Below, in pieces: positions 18,956 to 30,098 of a stretch of DNA of 64,000 nucleotides. The stretch's first letter is position 1. Each line of letters opens with the position of its first letter. The notes under the pieces were generated by a model. It saw only the letters and a list, made by a program, of their open reading frames with translations. It made no database searches and had not been told where the DNA came from. A program made the position numbers and the translations under genes. Source of the DNA: Desulfofundulus australicus DSM 11792 (lineage in GTDB: Bacteria; Bacillota; Desulfotomaculia; Desulfotomaculales; Desulfovirgulaceae); assembly GCF_900129285.1 (NCBI RefSeq), contig NZ_FQUW01000006.1:62001-126000 (forward strand). The letters are read 5' to 3'.

Positions 18956-19766
18956 TAATACATTCCTCCTGATCCCATACCAGCTGGTCGGCTCTAAAAA
19001 CCGGTCCTTCCACACACACCCGGCGGTACCGGAAGGGTCTTTCTCCCTCACCGGTAGTTTTGCACACGCAGGAAAGGCAAGCCCCCACCCCGCAACCCAT
19101 ACGCTCCTCCAGGGAAAATTCCCCGGGCAGGCCATAGCGGGCCAAAAGCATAGCCGTCTGGCGCAACATACCACCTGGACCGCAAGCGTAAACCATGTCT
19201 ACCTCTCTGCCGGCCAGCGCCCTTTCCAGTAAATCCGTCACCGGTCCGTGGTAGCCGCAAGTACCATCATCAGTGGCTACGGTCACATTAAAGGGAACGT
19301 TATTTCCCCCTTCCCTTCCCAGGGGTAGATGGTGGATGCTGCGGGCTCCCACCAGCATAAGGACCGGGTTTTTTCTTCGAACCAGTTCGTTTCCCAAAAA
19401 AACAAGAGGAGCCACACCAATACCTCCACCAACCAGAATTACCCGCCGCTCCGGCTCCGGCAGGGTGAAACCACGACCCAGGGGTCCCATAACCGGGAGC
19501 TGATCCCCCTGTCTTTTCGCAGCAAGCAAGGAGGTACCTCTTCCTATTACTTGATAAAGAAGTAGTAATTCTCCTCTCTCCCGGTTTACCCCGTGAATGC
19601 TTAACGGGCGGCGCAGCAGGGGATCCAGGCTGCTGCTACAGCGTATATATACAAACTGGCCCGGCACAGCACGAGAAGCTATCTCAGGTGCATAAAGGTT
19701 CATCCGGTACTGCCCCAACCCCACCTGCTCCTGTTTTATGATCCTGGCAGTTATATCAGTTGCCAT
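18948..19766 (-). CDS. pyrK: Dihydroorotate dehydrogenase B, electron-transfer subunit
   Basis: A 272-residue FAD and [2Fe-2S] protein. The N-terminal ferredoxin-reductase barrel has the FAD motif RRPLSIHG near residue 52, an NAD-binding segment with [13 protein letters not shown], and the C-terminal iron-sulfur cysteines in [16 protein letters not shown] plus a later cysteine (YRRVCVEGP). It forms a heterotetramer with PyrD. ATG at 19766; 48 nt after carB. Confidence 0.96.
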   Translation of the reverse strand: MATDITARIIKQEQVGLGQYRMNLYAPEIASRAVPGQFVYIRCSSSLDPLLRRPLSIHGVNRERGELLLLYQVIGRGTSLLAAKRQGDQLPVMGPLGRGFTLPEPERRVILVGGGIGVAPLVFLGNELVRRKNPVLMLVGARSIHHLPLGREGGNNVPFNVTVATDDGTCGYHGPVTDLLERALAGREVDMVYACGPGGMLRQTAMLLARYGLPGEFSLEERMGCGVGACLSCVCKTTGEGERPFRYRRVCVEGPVFRADQLVWDQEECING

Positions 19767-19814
19767 TACCGGGTTTCCTCCTGCAATTAATTTTGTTACC
19801 GTGAGATACCTGGG

Positions 19815-22800
19815 TTAGGCAGCAGGCTCAGGTAGCGGAGCCGGGCCGGCCAGTTCCTGGATGGGAATAATTTTCATATCCGCACCATCCCTGATGGAAA
19901 CAAGCACTTCCAGAATGGCCCGGGCAGTATCCAGGGAGGTCAGGCATGGTACGCCATGCTCCACGGCGGCCCGGCGGATGCGAAAACCGTCCCGCTCCGG
20001 TGCTTTCCCGCGAGTAAGGGTATTGATGACCAGATGAATTTTTCCTGCCCGGATGAGATCCACAATGTGGGGTGAACCCTCCCGCACCTTGTTCACCCTC
20101 TCCACTTCCAAACCATTTTCCCGCAAGAAGGCCGCCGTCCCGGCAGTGGCACAGATATTATACCCCAGGCCGGCCAATCCTTTGATAACAGGTAAAGCCT
20201 CTTCTTTATCCTTGTCCGCAATGGTAGCCAGAATGGTACCGTTACGGGGAATATTGTAGCCTGCTGCCAGGAGAGCCTTATACAAAGCTGCCGGGTAGCT
20301 GATATCCACCCCCATAACCTCTCCGGTAGATTTCATTTCCGGTCCCAGGGATATATCCACCTGAAGCAACTTGGCAAAGCTGAATACAGGTGCCTTGACA
20401 CCAAAATAACGGCTCTCCGGGTAAAGTCCACCCTCGTATCCCAGTTCCCTTAACTTGCGCCCTAAAATTACTTTTGTAGCCAGCCTGATCATGGGTATGC
20501 CGGTAATTTTGCTCATATAAGGCACTGTACGGCTGGCCCGCGGGTTCACCTCCAGTACGTAAACCTGGCCGTTATATAGCACATACTGGATATTAATCAT
20601 TCCCCGTACGTTTAGCGCCCGGGCCAGACGGGTAGTGTAATCCACCAGTTGTTCCCCTATTTCTGCGGTAATTCCATTTCCCGGGTAAACGGCTATACTA
20701 TCCCCGGAATGAACGCCGGCCCGCTCGATATGTTTCATAATCCCCGGAATTAACACCGTTTCCCCGTCGGATATAGCATCTACTTCCAGTTCTTCGCCCT
20801 GCAAGTACTTATCCACCAGTACCGGGTGTTCGGGAGTAACCTTAACGGCGTTGGCCATATAGCTGAGCAGTTCCTCACGGTTATAGACAATCTCCATGGC
20901 CCGGCCACCCAGAACATAGGAAGGCCTGACCAGGACGGGAAACCCAATTTCGCGGGCAATATTTACTGCTTCTTCCACGGAAAAAGCCGCCCTGCCCGGA
21001 GGCTTGGGAATCCCCAGTTCCACCAGCAGCTGATCGAAACGCTCCCGGTCTTCCGCCCTGTCAATATCTTCTACCGAGGTACCCAAAATAGGTATACCGT
21101 ACCTGGCCAGGGGAACAGCCAGGTTGATGGCCGTCTGGCCGCCAAACTGGACAATTACCCCCTCGGGACGCTCCTTCTCCAGGATATTTAATACGTCCTC
21201 CAGAACCAGGGGTTCAAAATAAAGCCGGTCAGCAGTATCAAAGTCAGTGCTCACTGTTTCCGGATTGTTGTTAATTATGACCGCCTTTACGCCTTCTTCC
21301 CGCAGCGCCCATACGGAATGAACCGAGCAGTAGTCGAACTCGATACCCTGGCCGATACGGATTGGACCCGATCCCAGAACCACCACTTTTCGTACGTTGC
21401 TGTTATTAGCTTCATCCTCTTTATCATAGCAGGAATAGTAATATGGAGTCACAGCTTCGAACTCGGCCGCACAGGTATCCACCATTTTATAGACCGGCTT
21501 AATACCATAATCCTTTCGTAAAGTTCTAATCTCCGCCTCTTTCAGGCCAGTAATCTGGGCCAGGTAAGCATCGGCAAAACCCATTTCCTTGGCCCGGCGC
21601 AGTAATTCCGGCGTCAATGCTGCCGGTCCCCGGCTCTGGATTTCCTGCTCCAGCTGTACAATATTTTGGATTTTGTTAAGGAAGAAACGATCAATACCCG
21701 TTAAGGCATGAACCCTATCCAGAAGCATTCCCCGGCGCAATGCCTCGGCCACCACAAACAGGCGCATATCTTCAGCCCGGGTCAACTTGTTTTCAATTTC
21801 TTCATCGCTCCACTCTTTCATTTCCGGAACCAGAAGACCCATCAGACCGATTTCCAGTGAACGTACTGCTTTCAACAGGGCACCTTCCAGGGTGCGATCT
21901 ATGGCCATAACTTCCCCCGTAGCTTTCATCTGGGTACCCAGGGTACGATCGGCCAGAACAAACTTGTCAAAGGGCCAGCGGGGGAATTTCAACACCACGT
22001 AGTCTATGGAGGGTTCAAAACAGGCATAGGTCTTACCGGTAACTGCGTTTTTGATCTCGTCAAGGGTTAACCCTACAGCAACTTTGCTGGAAACCTTGGC
22101 AATAGGATAACCCGTAGCTTTGGAGGCCAGGGCCGAAGAACGGGATACCCGGGGGTTGACCTCAATAACATAATATTTATAGCTGCCGGGATCCAGGGCA
22201 AACTGGATGTTACAACCCCCCTCTACCCCCAATGCACGGATGATATTCAGCGAGGCAGTACGCAACATATGAAATTCCCTGTCACTCAAGGTCTGCACGG
22301 GGGCAACCACAATGCTGTCACCCGTATGAATGCCCATGGGGTCAATATTCTCCATGCTGCAGATGATGATGCAGTTATTGGCGCTATCCCGCATTACCTC
22401 AAACTCAATTTCTTTCCAGCCCACAACGCTTCTTTCCACCAGCACCTGATGAATAATGCTGGCTTTTAAGCCTTTGGTTACCGTGGCCCTGAGTTCTTCG
22501 CGGTTATAGACCATACCCCCGCCTGTACCCCCCAGGGTGTAGGCGGGGCGTACCACCAGGGGAAAACCTATTTCCCTGGCAAAAGCTTCTGCTTCCTCAA
22601 CACTGCTGGCGATAATGCTTTCCGGTACCGGCTCACCAATGCGCTCCATGGTGGCCTTAAACTCCTCCCGGTCCTCCGCCCGGCGAATAGCCTCCAGGGG
22701 AGTACCCAGAAGTTGCACTCCCTCAGCCTCCAGGACTCCCATATTGGCCAACTGCAGGGCCAGATTTAGCCCCACCTGCCCCCCCAGGCTGGGTAGCAAA

Positions 22801-23054
22801 CCGTCCGGTTTTTCCCTGCGGATAATGCGGGCAACAAACTCGGGCGTCAGTGGTTCTATATAGACCCGGTCAGCCATGTTGGTATCGGTCATAATGGTAG
22901 CCGGATTACTGTTTACCAGCACCACTTCCAGACCTTCTTCCCGCAGAGCACGGCAGGCCTGAGTGCCGGCGTAATCAAATTCTGCTGCCTGGCCAATAAC
23001 TATGGGTCCGGAACCTATAACCATTACCTTGCGCAGTCCTTTTTTCAACGGCAT
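19815..23054 (-). CDS. carB: Carbamoyl-phosphate synthase large subunit
   Basis: A 1079-residue synthetase with two homologous ATP-grasp halves (bicarbonate phosphorylation, then carbamate phosphorylation) and a C-terminal MGS-like allosteric domain of about 130 residues ([14 protein letters not shown]). Each half opens with a VLGSGPI/IGQ signature ([20 protein letters not shown] and [20 protein letters not shown]). Full length and intact. The ATG at 23054 follows GGAGGAAG. Four bases separate it from carA. Confidence 0.98.
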   Translation of the reverse strand: MPLKKGLRKVMVIGSGPIVIGQAAEFDYAGTQACRALREEGLEVVLVNSNPATIMTDTNMADRVYIEPLTPEFVARIIRREKPDGLLPSLGGQVGLNLALQLANMGVLEAEGVQLLGTPLEAIRRAEDREEFKATMERIGEPVPESIIASSVEEAEAFAREIGFPLVVRPAYTLGGTGGGMVYNREELRATVTKGLKASIIHQVLVERSVVGWKEIEFEVMRDSANNCIIICSMENIDPMGIHTGDSIVVAPVQTLSDREFHMLRTASLNIIRALGVEGGCNIQFALDPGSYKYYVIEVNPRVSRSSALASKATGYPIAKVSSKVAVGLTLDEIKNAVTGKTYACFEPSIDYVVLKFPRWPFDKFVLADRTLGTQMKATGEVMAIDRTLEGALLKAVRSLEIGLMGLLVPEMKEWSDEEIENKLTRAEDMRLFVVAEALRRGMLLDRVHALTGIDRFFLNKIQNIVQLEQEIQSRGPAALTPELLRRAKEMGFADAYLAQITGLKEAEIRTLRKDYGIKPVYKMVDTCAAEFEAVTPYYYSCYDKEDEANNSNVRKVVVLGSGPIRIGQGIEFDYCSVHSVWALREEGVKAVIINNNPETVSTDFDTADRLYFEPLVLEDVLNILEKERPEGVIVQFGGQTAINLAVPLARYGIPILGTSVEDIDRAEDRERFDQLLVELGIPKPPGRAAFSVEEAVNIAREIGFPVLVRPSYVLGGRAMEIVYNREELLSYMANAVKVTPEHPVLVDKYLQGEELEVDAISDGETVLIPGIMKHIERAGVHSGDSIAVYPGNGITAEIGEQLVDYTTRLARALNVRGMINIQYVLYNGQVYVLEVNPRASRTVPYMSKITGIPMIRLATKVILGRKLRELGYEGGLYPESRYFGVKAPVFSFAKLLQVDISLGPEMKSTGEVMGVDISYPAALYKALLAAGYNIPRNGTILATIADKDKEEALPVIKGLAGLGYNICATAGTAAFLRENGLEVERVNKVREGSPHIVDLIRAGKIHLVINTLTRGKAPERDGFRIRRAAVEHGVPCLTSLDTARAILEVLVSIRDGADMKIIPIQELAGPAPLPEPAA

Positions 23055-23058
23055 GTTC

Positions 23059-24135
23059 TCACTTCCTCCGCTGCATTAATTGAATGAACTCGTCGAAAAG
23101 GTAAGCCGATTCCCGCGGTCCTGGAGAAGCCTCGGGGTGATACTGCACCGAAAAAACCGGTAGTTCCCTGTGCCTGATACCCTCCACTGTACCGTCGTTC
23201 AAGTTACGATGGCTGATTTCCACAGGTAAACCGGCCAGGGAATCGTCAGCCACAGCAAAACCATGATTCTGGGAGGTAATGTAGACTCTACCTGTTCTCA
23301 AATCCTTAACCGGATGATTGGCTCCCCGGTGACCAAATTTCATTTTATAGGTCCTGGCACCCAGGGCCAGGGCGATTACCTGGTGACCCAGGCAAATACC
23401 AAATATTGGGTACTGACCTATCAATTCTTTAATAGTCTTGATGGTATAGGGAACATCCATGGGGTCGCCGGGACCATTGGATAAAAGAATGCCATCGGGT
23501 TCCAGGGCCATTATTTTCCGGGCCGTAGCAGTAGGAGGTACCACCACTATCTCACAATTTCGCTTCTGTAAATGGCGGATAATATTTAATTTGGAACCGA
23601 GGTCTATTAGAATCACACGGTACCCTTTACCTTCCAGAGTAAAGATTTCCTTTGTGGCCACTTCAAGTACCAGTTCTTGGCCTGTAAGATGGGGACACTG
23701 CCTGGCCTTTTCCACCAGCAGGGCGGGGTCGTCACATTCCGTGCTCAAAACCCCCCGCATTGTTCCCCGGTTACGCAGGTGGCGGGTCAGGGCACGGGTG
23801 TCAATGCCGGAAATACCCACCACTCCCTCCCGGGCCAGGAAATCGGAAAGGCGATAACTGGCCCGCCAGTTGCTGGGACGATCACACTCTTCGTGTACTA
23901 CAAAACCTCTTACAAATGATTTTTTTGATTCGAAATCTTCCCGGTTGATACCGTAGTTACCAATCAAAGGATAGGTCATCACCACAATCTGGCCGCAGTA
24001 AGACGGGTCGGTGAGGATTTCCTGGTAACCAGTCATGGCGGTATTAAAAACCACCTCTCCCCATCTCTCCCCCCTCGCTCCAAAGGCCCGACCGGTAAAT
24101 ACCGTTCCATCTTCCAGAGCTAAAATGGCCTGCAC
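23059..24135 (-). CDS. carA: Carbamoyl-phosphate synthase small (glutaminase) subunit
   Basis: A 358-residue subunit that hydrolyses glutamine and channels ammonia to CarB. The N-terminal CPSase_sm domain ([13 protein letters not shown]...[14 protein letters not shown]) is followed by a class I glutamine amidotransferase domain with the nucleophile cysteine in [17 protein letters not shown] and the His/Glu pair in [12 protein letters not shown]. The start is a GTG at 24135 behind GGAGAGG. Lies between pyrC and carB. Confidence 0.97.
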   Translation of the reverse strand: MQAILALEDGTVFTGRAFGARGERWGEVVFNTAMTGYQEILTDPSYCGQIVVMTYPLIGNYGINREDFESKKSFVRGFVVHEECDRPSNWRASYRLSDFLAREGVVGISGIDTRALTRHLRNRGTMRGVLSTECDDPALLVEKARQCPHLTGQELVLEVATKEIFTLEGKGYRVILIDLGSKLNIIRHLQKRNCEIVVVPPTATARKIMALEPDGILLSNGPGDPMDVPYTIKTIKELIGQYPIFGICLGHQVIALALGARTYKMKFGHRGANHPVKDLRTGRVYITSQNHGFAVADDSLAGLPVEISHRNLNDGTVEGIRHRELPVFSVQYHPEASPGPRESAYLFDEFIQLMQRRK

Positions 24136-24188
24136 TATCGAAACACCTCTCCATCTGGTGATTATTTGCCTATTGGGGTCGCCCTGCT

Positions 24189-25484
24189 TCAGGTTACCGC
24201 CAGCAACCCGCGGTCATAGACCAACCGCCCCCTGACGATGGTGGCTACGGGAAGCCCCTGCAACTTCTTCCCACTAAAGGGGGAGTTCCGCCCTTTACTG
24301 GCAAAGGTAGAGGGATCTACCACCTCGGTCAGGCCGGGGTCAATGATGGTAATATCGGCATCGGCACCAACTCTAATCACACCATCCTGCAGTCCCAGGA
24401 TGCGGGCTGGATTTACTGTCAGTTTGCGGATGGCTTCTACCGGACTCAGAACTCCTGGTATCACCAGCTCCGTCCAGACCAGACCGACAGCGGTTTCCAG
24501 CCCCACCATGCCGAAGGGGGCCAGCTGGAACTCAACATCCTTTTCTTCCACCGTATGAGGGGCATGGTCGGTGGCAATGACGTCAATGGTACCGTCGGCC
24601 AGAGCTTCCTTCAACGCTGCCACATCCTCCTCCGTGCGCAGGGGAGGATTGACCTTGGCGCTGGTATTATAACCGGCCACCGCCCGGTCGGTAAGAGTGA
24701 AATGATGGGGCGTGACCTCTGCAGTCACCGGTACTCCCCGGGCCTTGGCCTCGCGGATCAAACGCACCGATCCAGCAGTGCTGACGTGGGCAATGTGCAG
24801 GGGGCAACCAGTATGCTCGGAAAGGATAATATCTCTAGCAACCATGATTTCTTCAGCAGCAGCAGGTATGCCGGGCAACCCTAAGACGGTGGACATATAA
24901 CCTTCATGCATCACACCACCGGCAGATAGGGTTGGCTCCTCACAATGGGAGATTACAGGCAACCCTACCATCCGGGCATACTGCATAGCACGACGCATAA
25001 CGGCTGCACTGGATACCGGGCGACCGTCATCGGAGAATGCCACTGCCCCGGCCTCCTTCAAATCGGCCATTTCCGTCAGCTCTTCACCCCGACTGCCGCG
25101 GGTAAGAGCTGCTACGGGGTATACTTTTATCAGGCCCGCTTGTTCAGCTCTGGCCCTGATATAGGAAATCACTGCCCGGTTATCAGCCACCGGATCGGTA
25201 TTGGGCATACAGGCCACGGCGGTAAATCCTCCCCGGGCAGCTGCCCGGCTGCCTGTAGCAATGGTTTCCTTGGCCTCAAAACCCGGTTCCCGGAAATGAA
25301 CATGCATATCGATTAGACCCGGTGATACCAGCCTGCCTCCAACATCGATGACAGTCCCCTCACTGGCTTCCAGGTCCTGTCCAATAGCGGCAATCTTTCC
25401 CTTTTCGATTAAAATATCCGCGGGGAAAATCTCACCGGCAGCGGGATCAACCACCAGGCCACCTTTAAGCAGTAACTTATGCAA
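24189..25484 (-). CDS. pyrC: Dihydroorotase
   Basis: A 431-residue zinc amidohydrolase (class I, Bacillus type) cyclising carbamoyl-aspartate. The metal-binding HVHFREPG motif follows LISPGLIDM-like sequence near residue 60, further ligands are in CEEPTL and [10 protein letters not shown], and the catalytic aspartate is in ATDHAPHT. The open frame starts at 25541, but the TTG at 25484 preceded by GGAGGGGGG is preferred; it gives [14 protein letters not shown] and overlaps the pyrB stop by eight bases. Confidence 0.95.
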   Translation of the reverse strand: MHKLLLKGGLVVDPAAGEIFPADILIEKGKIAAIGQDLEASEGTVIDVGGRLVSPGLIDMHVHFREPGFEAKETIATGSRAAARGGFTAVACMPNTDPVADNRAVISYIRARAEQAGLIKVYPVAALTRGSRGEELTEMADLKEAGAVAFSDDGRPVSSAAVMRRAMQYARMVGLPVISHCEEPTLSAGGVMHEGYMSTVLGLPGIPAAAEEIMVARDIILSEHTGCPLHIAHVSTAGSVRLIREAKARGVPVTAEVTPHHFTLTDRAVAGYNTSAKVNPPLRTEEDVAALKEALADGTIDVIATDHAPHTVEEKDVEFQLAPFGMVGLETAVGLVWTELVIPGVLSPVEAIRKLTVNPARILGLQDGVIRVGADADITIIDPGLTEVVDPSTFASKGRNSPFSGKKLQGLPVATIVRGRLVYDRGLLAVT

Positions 25485-26409
25485 CTGGTATCCCCCCTCC
25501 ACCCAGCAGGTAAAGCAAAGCCATGCGTACAGCCACTCCATTGGTTACCTGCTCAGTAATTACTGAATTAACTCCGTCAGCCACCTCCGGTGATATTTCC
25601 ACCCCCCGGTTGATTGGCCCGGGATGCATAACCAGAGCTCCCGGACGGGCCAGGGCCAGTCTTTGCCGGTTCAGGCCAAATAAACGGGTGTACTCTTGCA
25701 GGCTGGGGAAAAGACCTTGCTGCTGTCTTTCCAGCTGGATGCGTAACATCATTACCACATCAGCGCCCTCCAGAGCCTCTTCTATCCCTGTACATACCTC
25801 TACCCCCATGGTTTCTATGCTGGCAGGAATCATGGTAGCGGGACCACAAATACGTACCCGGGCTCCCATTTTGGTAAAACCCCATATATTGGAACGAGCT
25901 ACCCGGCTGTGCAGGATATCTCCAATGATGGCTACATTCAGGCCAGCCAATTTCCCCAACTTTTCCCGTACTGTAAACATGTCCAGAAGAGCCTGGGTGG
26001 GATGCTCATGGGTACCATCCCCGGCATTTATAACTGCTGCAGGAATGGTCTCAGCCAGCAGGTTAGGGGCTCCGGCCATAGGGTGGCGCAGGACAACCAC
26101 ATCTGCACCCATAGCCGCCAGCGTGCGGGCGGTATCCTTCAGAGTTTCTCCTTTAACCACACTGCTGGTCGAAGCTGACAGGTTAACGCTATCAGCGCTT
26201 AAATATTTGGCGGCCAGTTCAAAGGAAGTCCGGGTACGGGTACTGGGCTCATAAAATAACGTTACCACCGTCCGTCCTCTTAACGCGGGAACCTTTTTAA
26301 TAGTACGCCCCAAAACCTCTTTCATGGAAACTGCGGTGTCCAGGATTATTTCAATTTCTTCCACCGACAGGTTTTGCAGGCCAAGAACATCCTTGCGTTT
26401 CCAGTTCAT
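25477..26409 (-). CDS. pyrB: Aspartate carbamoyltransferase, catalytic subunit
   Basis: A 310-residue enzyme condensing carbamoyl phosphate with aspartate. Carbamoyl-phosphate motif [13 protein letters not shown] near residue 55, the second [11 protein letters not shown] near 137 and MHPGPINRG near 265 are intact. No regulatory PyrI gene follows, as usual in Firmicutes. ATG at 26409 after GGAGG. Preceded by a PyrR attenuator. Confidence 0.97.
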   Translation of the reverse strand: MNWKRKDVLGLQNLSVEEIEIILDTAVSMKEVLGRTIKKVPALRGRTVVTLFYEPSTRTRTSFELAAKYLSADSVNLSASTSSVVKGETLKDTARTLAAMGADVVVLRHPMAGAPNLLAETIPAAVINAGDGTHEHPTQALLDMFTVREKLGKLAGLNVAIIGDILHSRVARSNIWGFTKMGARVRICGPATMIPASIETMGVEVCTGIEEALEGADVVMMLRIQLERQQQGLFPSLQEYTRLFGLNRQRLALARPGALVMHPGPINRGVEISPEVADGVNSVITEQVTNGVAVRMALLYLLGGGGIPVA

Positions 26410-26436
26410 GCTGCGAGACCTCCGAACGAAATTCCC

Positions 26437-26476
26437 AAAATAAAAGCCCCGTCCGGTTTGAGTACCTGAACGAGGC
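26437..26476 (-). terminator. Attenuator terminator in the pyrB leader
   Basis: On the minus strand GCCTCGTTC (26476-26468) pairs with GGACGGGGC (26454-26446) in a nine-base stem with G-U pairs and is followed by TTTTATTTT. It lies between the PyrR-binding loop and pyrB, so termination here lowers everything from pyrB on. Confidence 0.85.
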
Positions 26477-26500
26477 CGGCATGCACCACCGGATGTGCCC

Positions 26501-26523
26501 TCCTTGCCGGCCTCTCTGGACCG
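26501..26523 (-). promoter_or_regulatory. PyrR-binding anti-antiterminator, pyrB leader
   Basis: The RNA reads CGGUCCAGAGAGGCCGGCAA here (then GGA), containing the known PyrR-binding core UCCAGAGAGG followed by GCAAG. In B. subtilis UMP-loaded PyrR stabilises this hairpin, preventing the antiterminator and so favouring the downstream terminator. Placement between pyrR and pyrB matches that model. Confidence 0.93.
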
Positions 26524-26550
26524 TTACTTAAAAGACGGCACCGGAATTAT

Positions 26551-27198
<648 letters not shown>

Positions 27199-27226
27199 TT
27201 AAAGGACCCTATTGTCACTTGTAAAA

Positions 27227-27255
27227 AGAATATACAAAATCAAAATGGATGTCAA
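27227..27255 (-). promoter_or_regulatory. Sigma-A promoter of the pyr operon
   Basis: On the minus strand a consensus TTGACA (27255-27250), 17-base spacer and TATTCT (27232-27227). The transcript would start near 27220 and carry a leader of about 130 nt holding the first PyrR attenuator. Confidence 0.88.
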
Positions 27256-27329
27256 GAACCGTTTTTCGGCTCTTTCACCTATTTCAGGTCTGGTTTTTGC
27301 GTGTTATCCTGTACCGGCACGTCGAGTTA

Positions 27330-27338
27330 TGCTATACT
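27330..27338 (+). promoter_or_regulatory. Extended -10 promoter candidate for the LytS-like kinase
   Basis: TGCTATACT (TGn-TATACT) lies 46 bases upstream of the kinase ATG with no convincing -35. It is divergent from the pyr promoter. Confidence 0.4.
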
Positions 27339-27383
27339 GGTTCCGGACAGGTTGATTAAGTAAATCCGAAAGGGGAACTGGCA

Positions 27384-29111
27384 ATGTCCTGGTCCATAAC
27401 CCTTATCCTGGCTTATAGGTTAAGTATGGTGGCTACAGCAGCCTTTATTCTATCCCGTACGCCGGCCCTGGGTCGCATTTTATCCCGGCAGCTAACCCCG
27501 AGGGATAAGCTGCTGTTGACCATAGCCCTGGGGGGTATGGGTATTATAGGCACTTACGCAGCTATACCCATTAATGATGCCCTGGCCAATTCACGGGTGG
27601 TAGGTGTTATGGTTGCTGGACTCCTGGGCGGTCCTGTGGTGGGAGCAGGGGCAGGGCTAATTGCCGGAATACACCGATACCTGCTTGGTGGTTTTACCGC
27701 CTTCTCCTGCGCCCTGGCTGCTGTGCTTGAAGGCATCCTGGGCGGGCTGGTACAGCATTATTACCGCCGCGGCCCGATTCCCTGGTTTATAGCTCTGGTA
27801 GCCGGGCTGGCTGGGGAAACTTTGCAAATAGTTATTATCCTGTTAACTGCCCATCCTTTTAGTGAAGCATGGGCCCTGGTAAAGATTATCGGTTTGCCCA
27901 TGATCATTGTTAACTCCATTGGAGTGGCCATTTTTATGGTTATTGTTAAAACCGCTGCCGAACAGCGGGAACGCATAGCCGCCTGTCAGGCTCAGCAGGC
28001 TCTGCGTATAGCTACCCAGACCCTCTCCTTTTTACGGCACGGACTAAACAGGGAGTCAGCAGAACAGACGGCCCGCATTATTTATAACTCTGTCAAGCTG
28101 GCCGCTGTGGCCATTACCAACGACAGGGAAATTCTGGCCCATGTAGGTATGGGCAGCGATCACCATCACCCGGGAAATCCCTTTTTAACCAGTGCCACTT
28201 TAAAGGCACTGTTTACCGGTGAGGTACAGGTAGCTCAAAAAAGAGATGAAATAGGCTGCCAGGAAAAGAATTGCCGCCTGGCTTCGGCAGTGGTGGTACC
28301 TCTTAAAAGACGGGAAGTAACCATTGGAACTTTAAAGCTCTACCATGACCGTGAAAACAGCATTACGCCGGTAGAGCTGGAACTGGCCCGGGGGTTGGCC
28401 CACCTGTTTTCCACCCAGCTGGAACTGGCTGAAGTGGAATCTGAAGCCAGGTTGCGTGCTCAGGCAGAACTTAAGGCTCTCCAGGCCCAGGTCCATCCTC
28501 ATTTCCTGTTTAATGCCTTGAATACAATCGTCTCCCTGGTTCGCTCAAAGCCGGAAAAAGCCCGGGAACTATTAATTAAACTGGCCAGTTTTTTACGCTA
28601 CAGCTTGCGGAAAGACGATGCTCCCATCCCCCTGGCGGAAGAACTGGCCCATGTCGATACCTACCTGGCCATTGAAAGAACCCGCTACGGAGATAAACTC
28701 AAAGTAGCACTGATGGCAGATCCTGCAGCGCTCAACTGCCCCGTTCCCGCTTTCACCCTGCAGCCGGTGGTAGAAAATGCCATCAAGCACGGCCTGCAGC
28801 CCAAAAGAGAAGGCGGGAGTATTAAGATCCTGGCCAGAAGTTATCCCGGAGAAGTGATCGTGACCATAGAAGATAATGGAGTGGGTATTTCACCCGAAGA
28901 GCTGGATAAAATACTGCTCCCGGGTTATGGCCGGGGACATGGTCTGGGATTGTCCATCGTAAATGAGCGACTGAAGGCACTTTACGGGCCGGAATATGCT
29001 TTGAAAATAATAAGTATACCCGGCCAGGGAACGAAGGTAACCCTGCGTTTTCCGCAGGAAAACAGTTATCAAGAGGTGAAGGGTGATGCCCTTTACAGCT
29101 GTTGTGGTTGA
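27384..29111 (+). CDS. LytS-family sensor histidine kinase
   Basis: A 575-residue membrane kinase. The N-terminus (about 1-195) has five to six hydrophobic helices of the 5TM-5TMR_LYT type, with the ALANSRVVGVMVAGLLGGPVVG core. A GAF-like domain (about 215-355) has a CQEKNCRLASAVVVPL segment. The His_kinase domain has its phosphoacceptor near H373 in VHPHFLFNALN, and the HATPase domain shows LQPVVENAIKHGLQP, EDNGVGI and GHGLGLSIVNERL. ATG at 27384. It overlaps the LytTR regulator by 26 nt and is followed by cstA, the arrangement of pyruvate- or nutrient-sensing BtsSR/LytST systems. The stimulus cannot be read from sequence. Confidence 0.92.
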   Translation: MSWSITLILAYRLSMVATAAFILSRTPALGRILSRQLTPRDKLLLTIALGGMGIIGTYAAIPINDALANSRVVGVMVAGLLGGPVVGAGAGLIAGIHRYLLGGFTAFSCALAAVLEGILGGLVQHYYRRGPIPWFIALVAGLAGETLQIVIILLTAHPFSEAWALVKIIGLPMIIVNSIGVAIFMVIVKTAAEQRERIAACQAQQALRIATQTLSFLRHGLNRESAEQTARIIYNSVKLAAVAITNDREILAHVGMGSDHHHPGNPFLTSATLKALFTGEVQVAQKRDEIGCQEKNCRLASAVVVPLKRREVTIGTLKLYHDRENSITPVELELARGLAHLFSTQLELAEVESEARLRAQAELKALQAQVHPHFLFNALNTIVSLVRSKPEKARELLIKLASFLRYSLRKDDAPIPLAEELAHVDTYLAIERTRYGDKLKVALMADPAALNCPVPAFTLQPVVENAIKHGLQPKREGGSIKILARSYPGEVIVTIEDNGVGISPEELDKILLPGYGRGHGLGLSIVNERLKALYGPEYALKIISIPGQGTKVTLRFPQENSYQEVKGDALYSCCG

Positions 29112-29859
29112 CGATGAACCTCTGGCCAGGGACGAGCTAAAATACCTGCTTTCAAATTATCCGGAATGCCGTGTAACCGGCGAAGCAGAAGACGCTGAGG
29201 AAGCAATTAAACTGGTCAGGGAAACTCAACCCGATGTGGTATTCCTCGATATTCAGATGCGCGGGATGTCCGGATATGAAGCCGCCAGGCATATGCTTTC
29301 CTTTCCGCACCCGCCCCTGGTGGTATTTGCCACCGCTTACGACGAGTATGCTGTTAGAGCTTTCGAACTTGGTGCAGTGGACTACCTTTTAAAACCCTTC
29401 GAAGAAGAGAGGCTCTCCAAAACTATTAAACGCATTGGAGAATTGCGCAAACGCTCTGAAGACTGGACCAGAGCCGTGGAACAGGTGAATGAGCTTCTGG
29501 GAGGGAAAAAACAGCGAATTAAAAAATTGCCCGTGGAAAAAAACGGGGAGATCAGGCTCCTGGATTACCGGGATATAATCTTCGGCCGGGCCAAAAATGG
29601 CAGTGTTCAGGTATTTACTGCCAGCGATACCTGTACTTTTACTGGCAGCATGACCGAACTGGAGGCACGGTTAAAAAGCGAAGGTTTTTTCCGGGTACAC
29701 AAAAGTTTTCTGGTTAACCTGAACCATGTTCAGGGGGTCTTGCCCTGGTTCAAAGGTACCTACTGGCTGGTAATGAGCGACGCTAAAAAATCTCAAATTC
29801 CAGTCAGTAAAAGCCAGGTGAAAGAATTAAAATCCATACTGGGATTGGAAGTTTCTTGA
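29086..29859 (+). CDS. LytT/LytR-family response regulator (REC-LytTR)
   Basis: A 257-residue regulator. The receiver contains VVVDDEPLARDELKYLL, the phosphorylated aspartate near D54 in DVVFLDIQMRGMSG, and the DYLLKPFEEERL lysine. The C-terminal LytTR DNA-binding domain (about 150-250) has the RVHKSFLVNLNHV motif. ATG at 29086, inside the kinase 3' end, behind GAGGTGAAGGG. It probably activates the neighbouring cstA. Confidence 0.93.
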   Translation: MPFTAVVVDDEPLARDELKYLLSNYPECRVTGEAEDAEEAIKLVRETQPDVVFLDIQMRGMSGYEAARHMLSFPHPPLVVFATAYDEYAVRAFELGAVDYLLKPFEEERLSKTIKRIGELRKRSEDWTRAVEQVNELLGGKKQRIKKLPVEKNGEIRLLDYRDIIFGRAKNGSVQVFTASDTCTFTGSMTELEARLKSEGFFRVHKSFLVNLNHVQGVLPWFKGTYWLVMSDAKKSQIPVSKSQVKELKSILGLEVS

Positions 29860-29937
29860 TAACCGGCAGCGCTTTCTTCTGGTTGCTCCCGCTGTAAAAT
29901 CAGTATTCATGGAGAGTACGGCCTCTGTATCCCCACG

Positions 29938-29960
29938 ACCCCACGAAAGTGGGGTTTTTC
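29938..29960 (+). terminator. Terminator of the LytS/LytT operon
   Basis: ACCCCAC, GAAA loop and GTGGGGT form a perfect seven-base stem (29938-29955) followed by TTTTC and more pyrimidines. It separates the two-component genes from cstA, so cstA has its own promoter. Confidence 0.88.
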
Positions 29961-30042
29961 TGTTTATGGAGATATATTTCCGATCAACCACTCTTTTATT
30001 CTGCTGGTTAATTTGTTGTTACCCGTTGTAGCTGAATGATTT

Positions 30043-30048
30043 TATAAT
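30043..30048 (+). promoter_or_regulatory. -10 element upstream of cstA
   Basis: A perfect TATAAT 51 bases before the cstA GTG, with no good -35 at 16-18 bases (TTACCC or nearby). A strong -10 with a poor -35 fits activator dependence, plausibly by the adjacent LytTR regulator; the GTTGTTACCCGTTGTA stretch just upstream could hold its sites, but I cannot define the repeats firmly. Confidence 0.5.
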
Positions 30049-30098
30049 GTAACACGGACTGGCCGGTCTCACAGGTTTTTAACAGGGAGGGAAATATT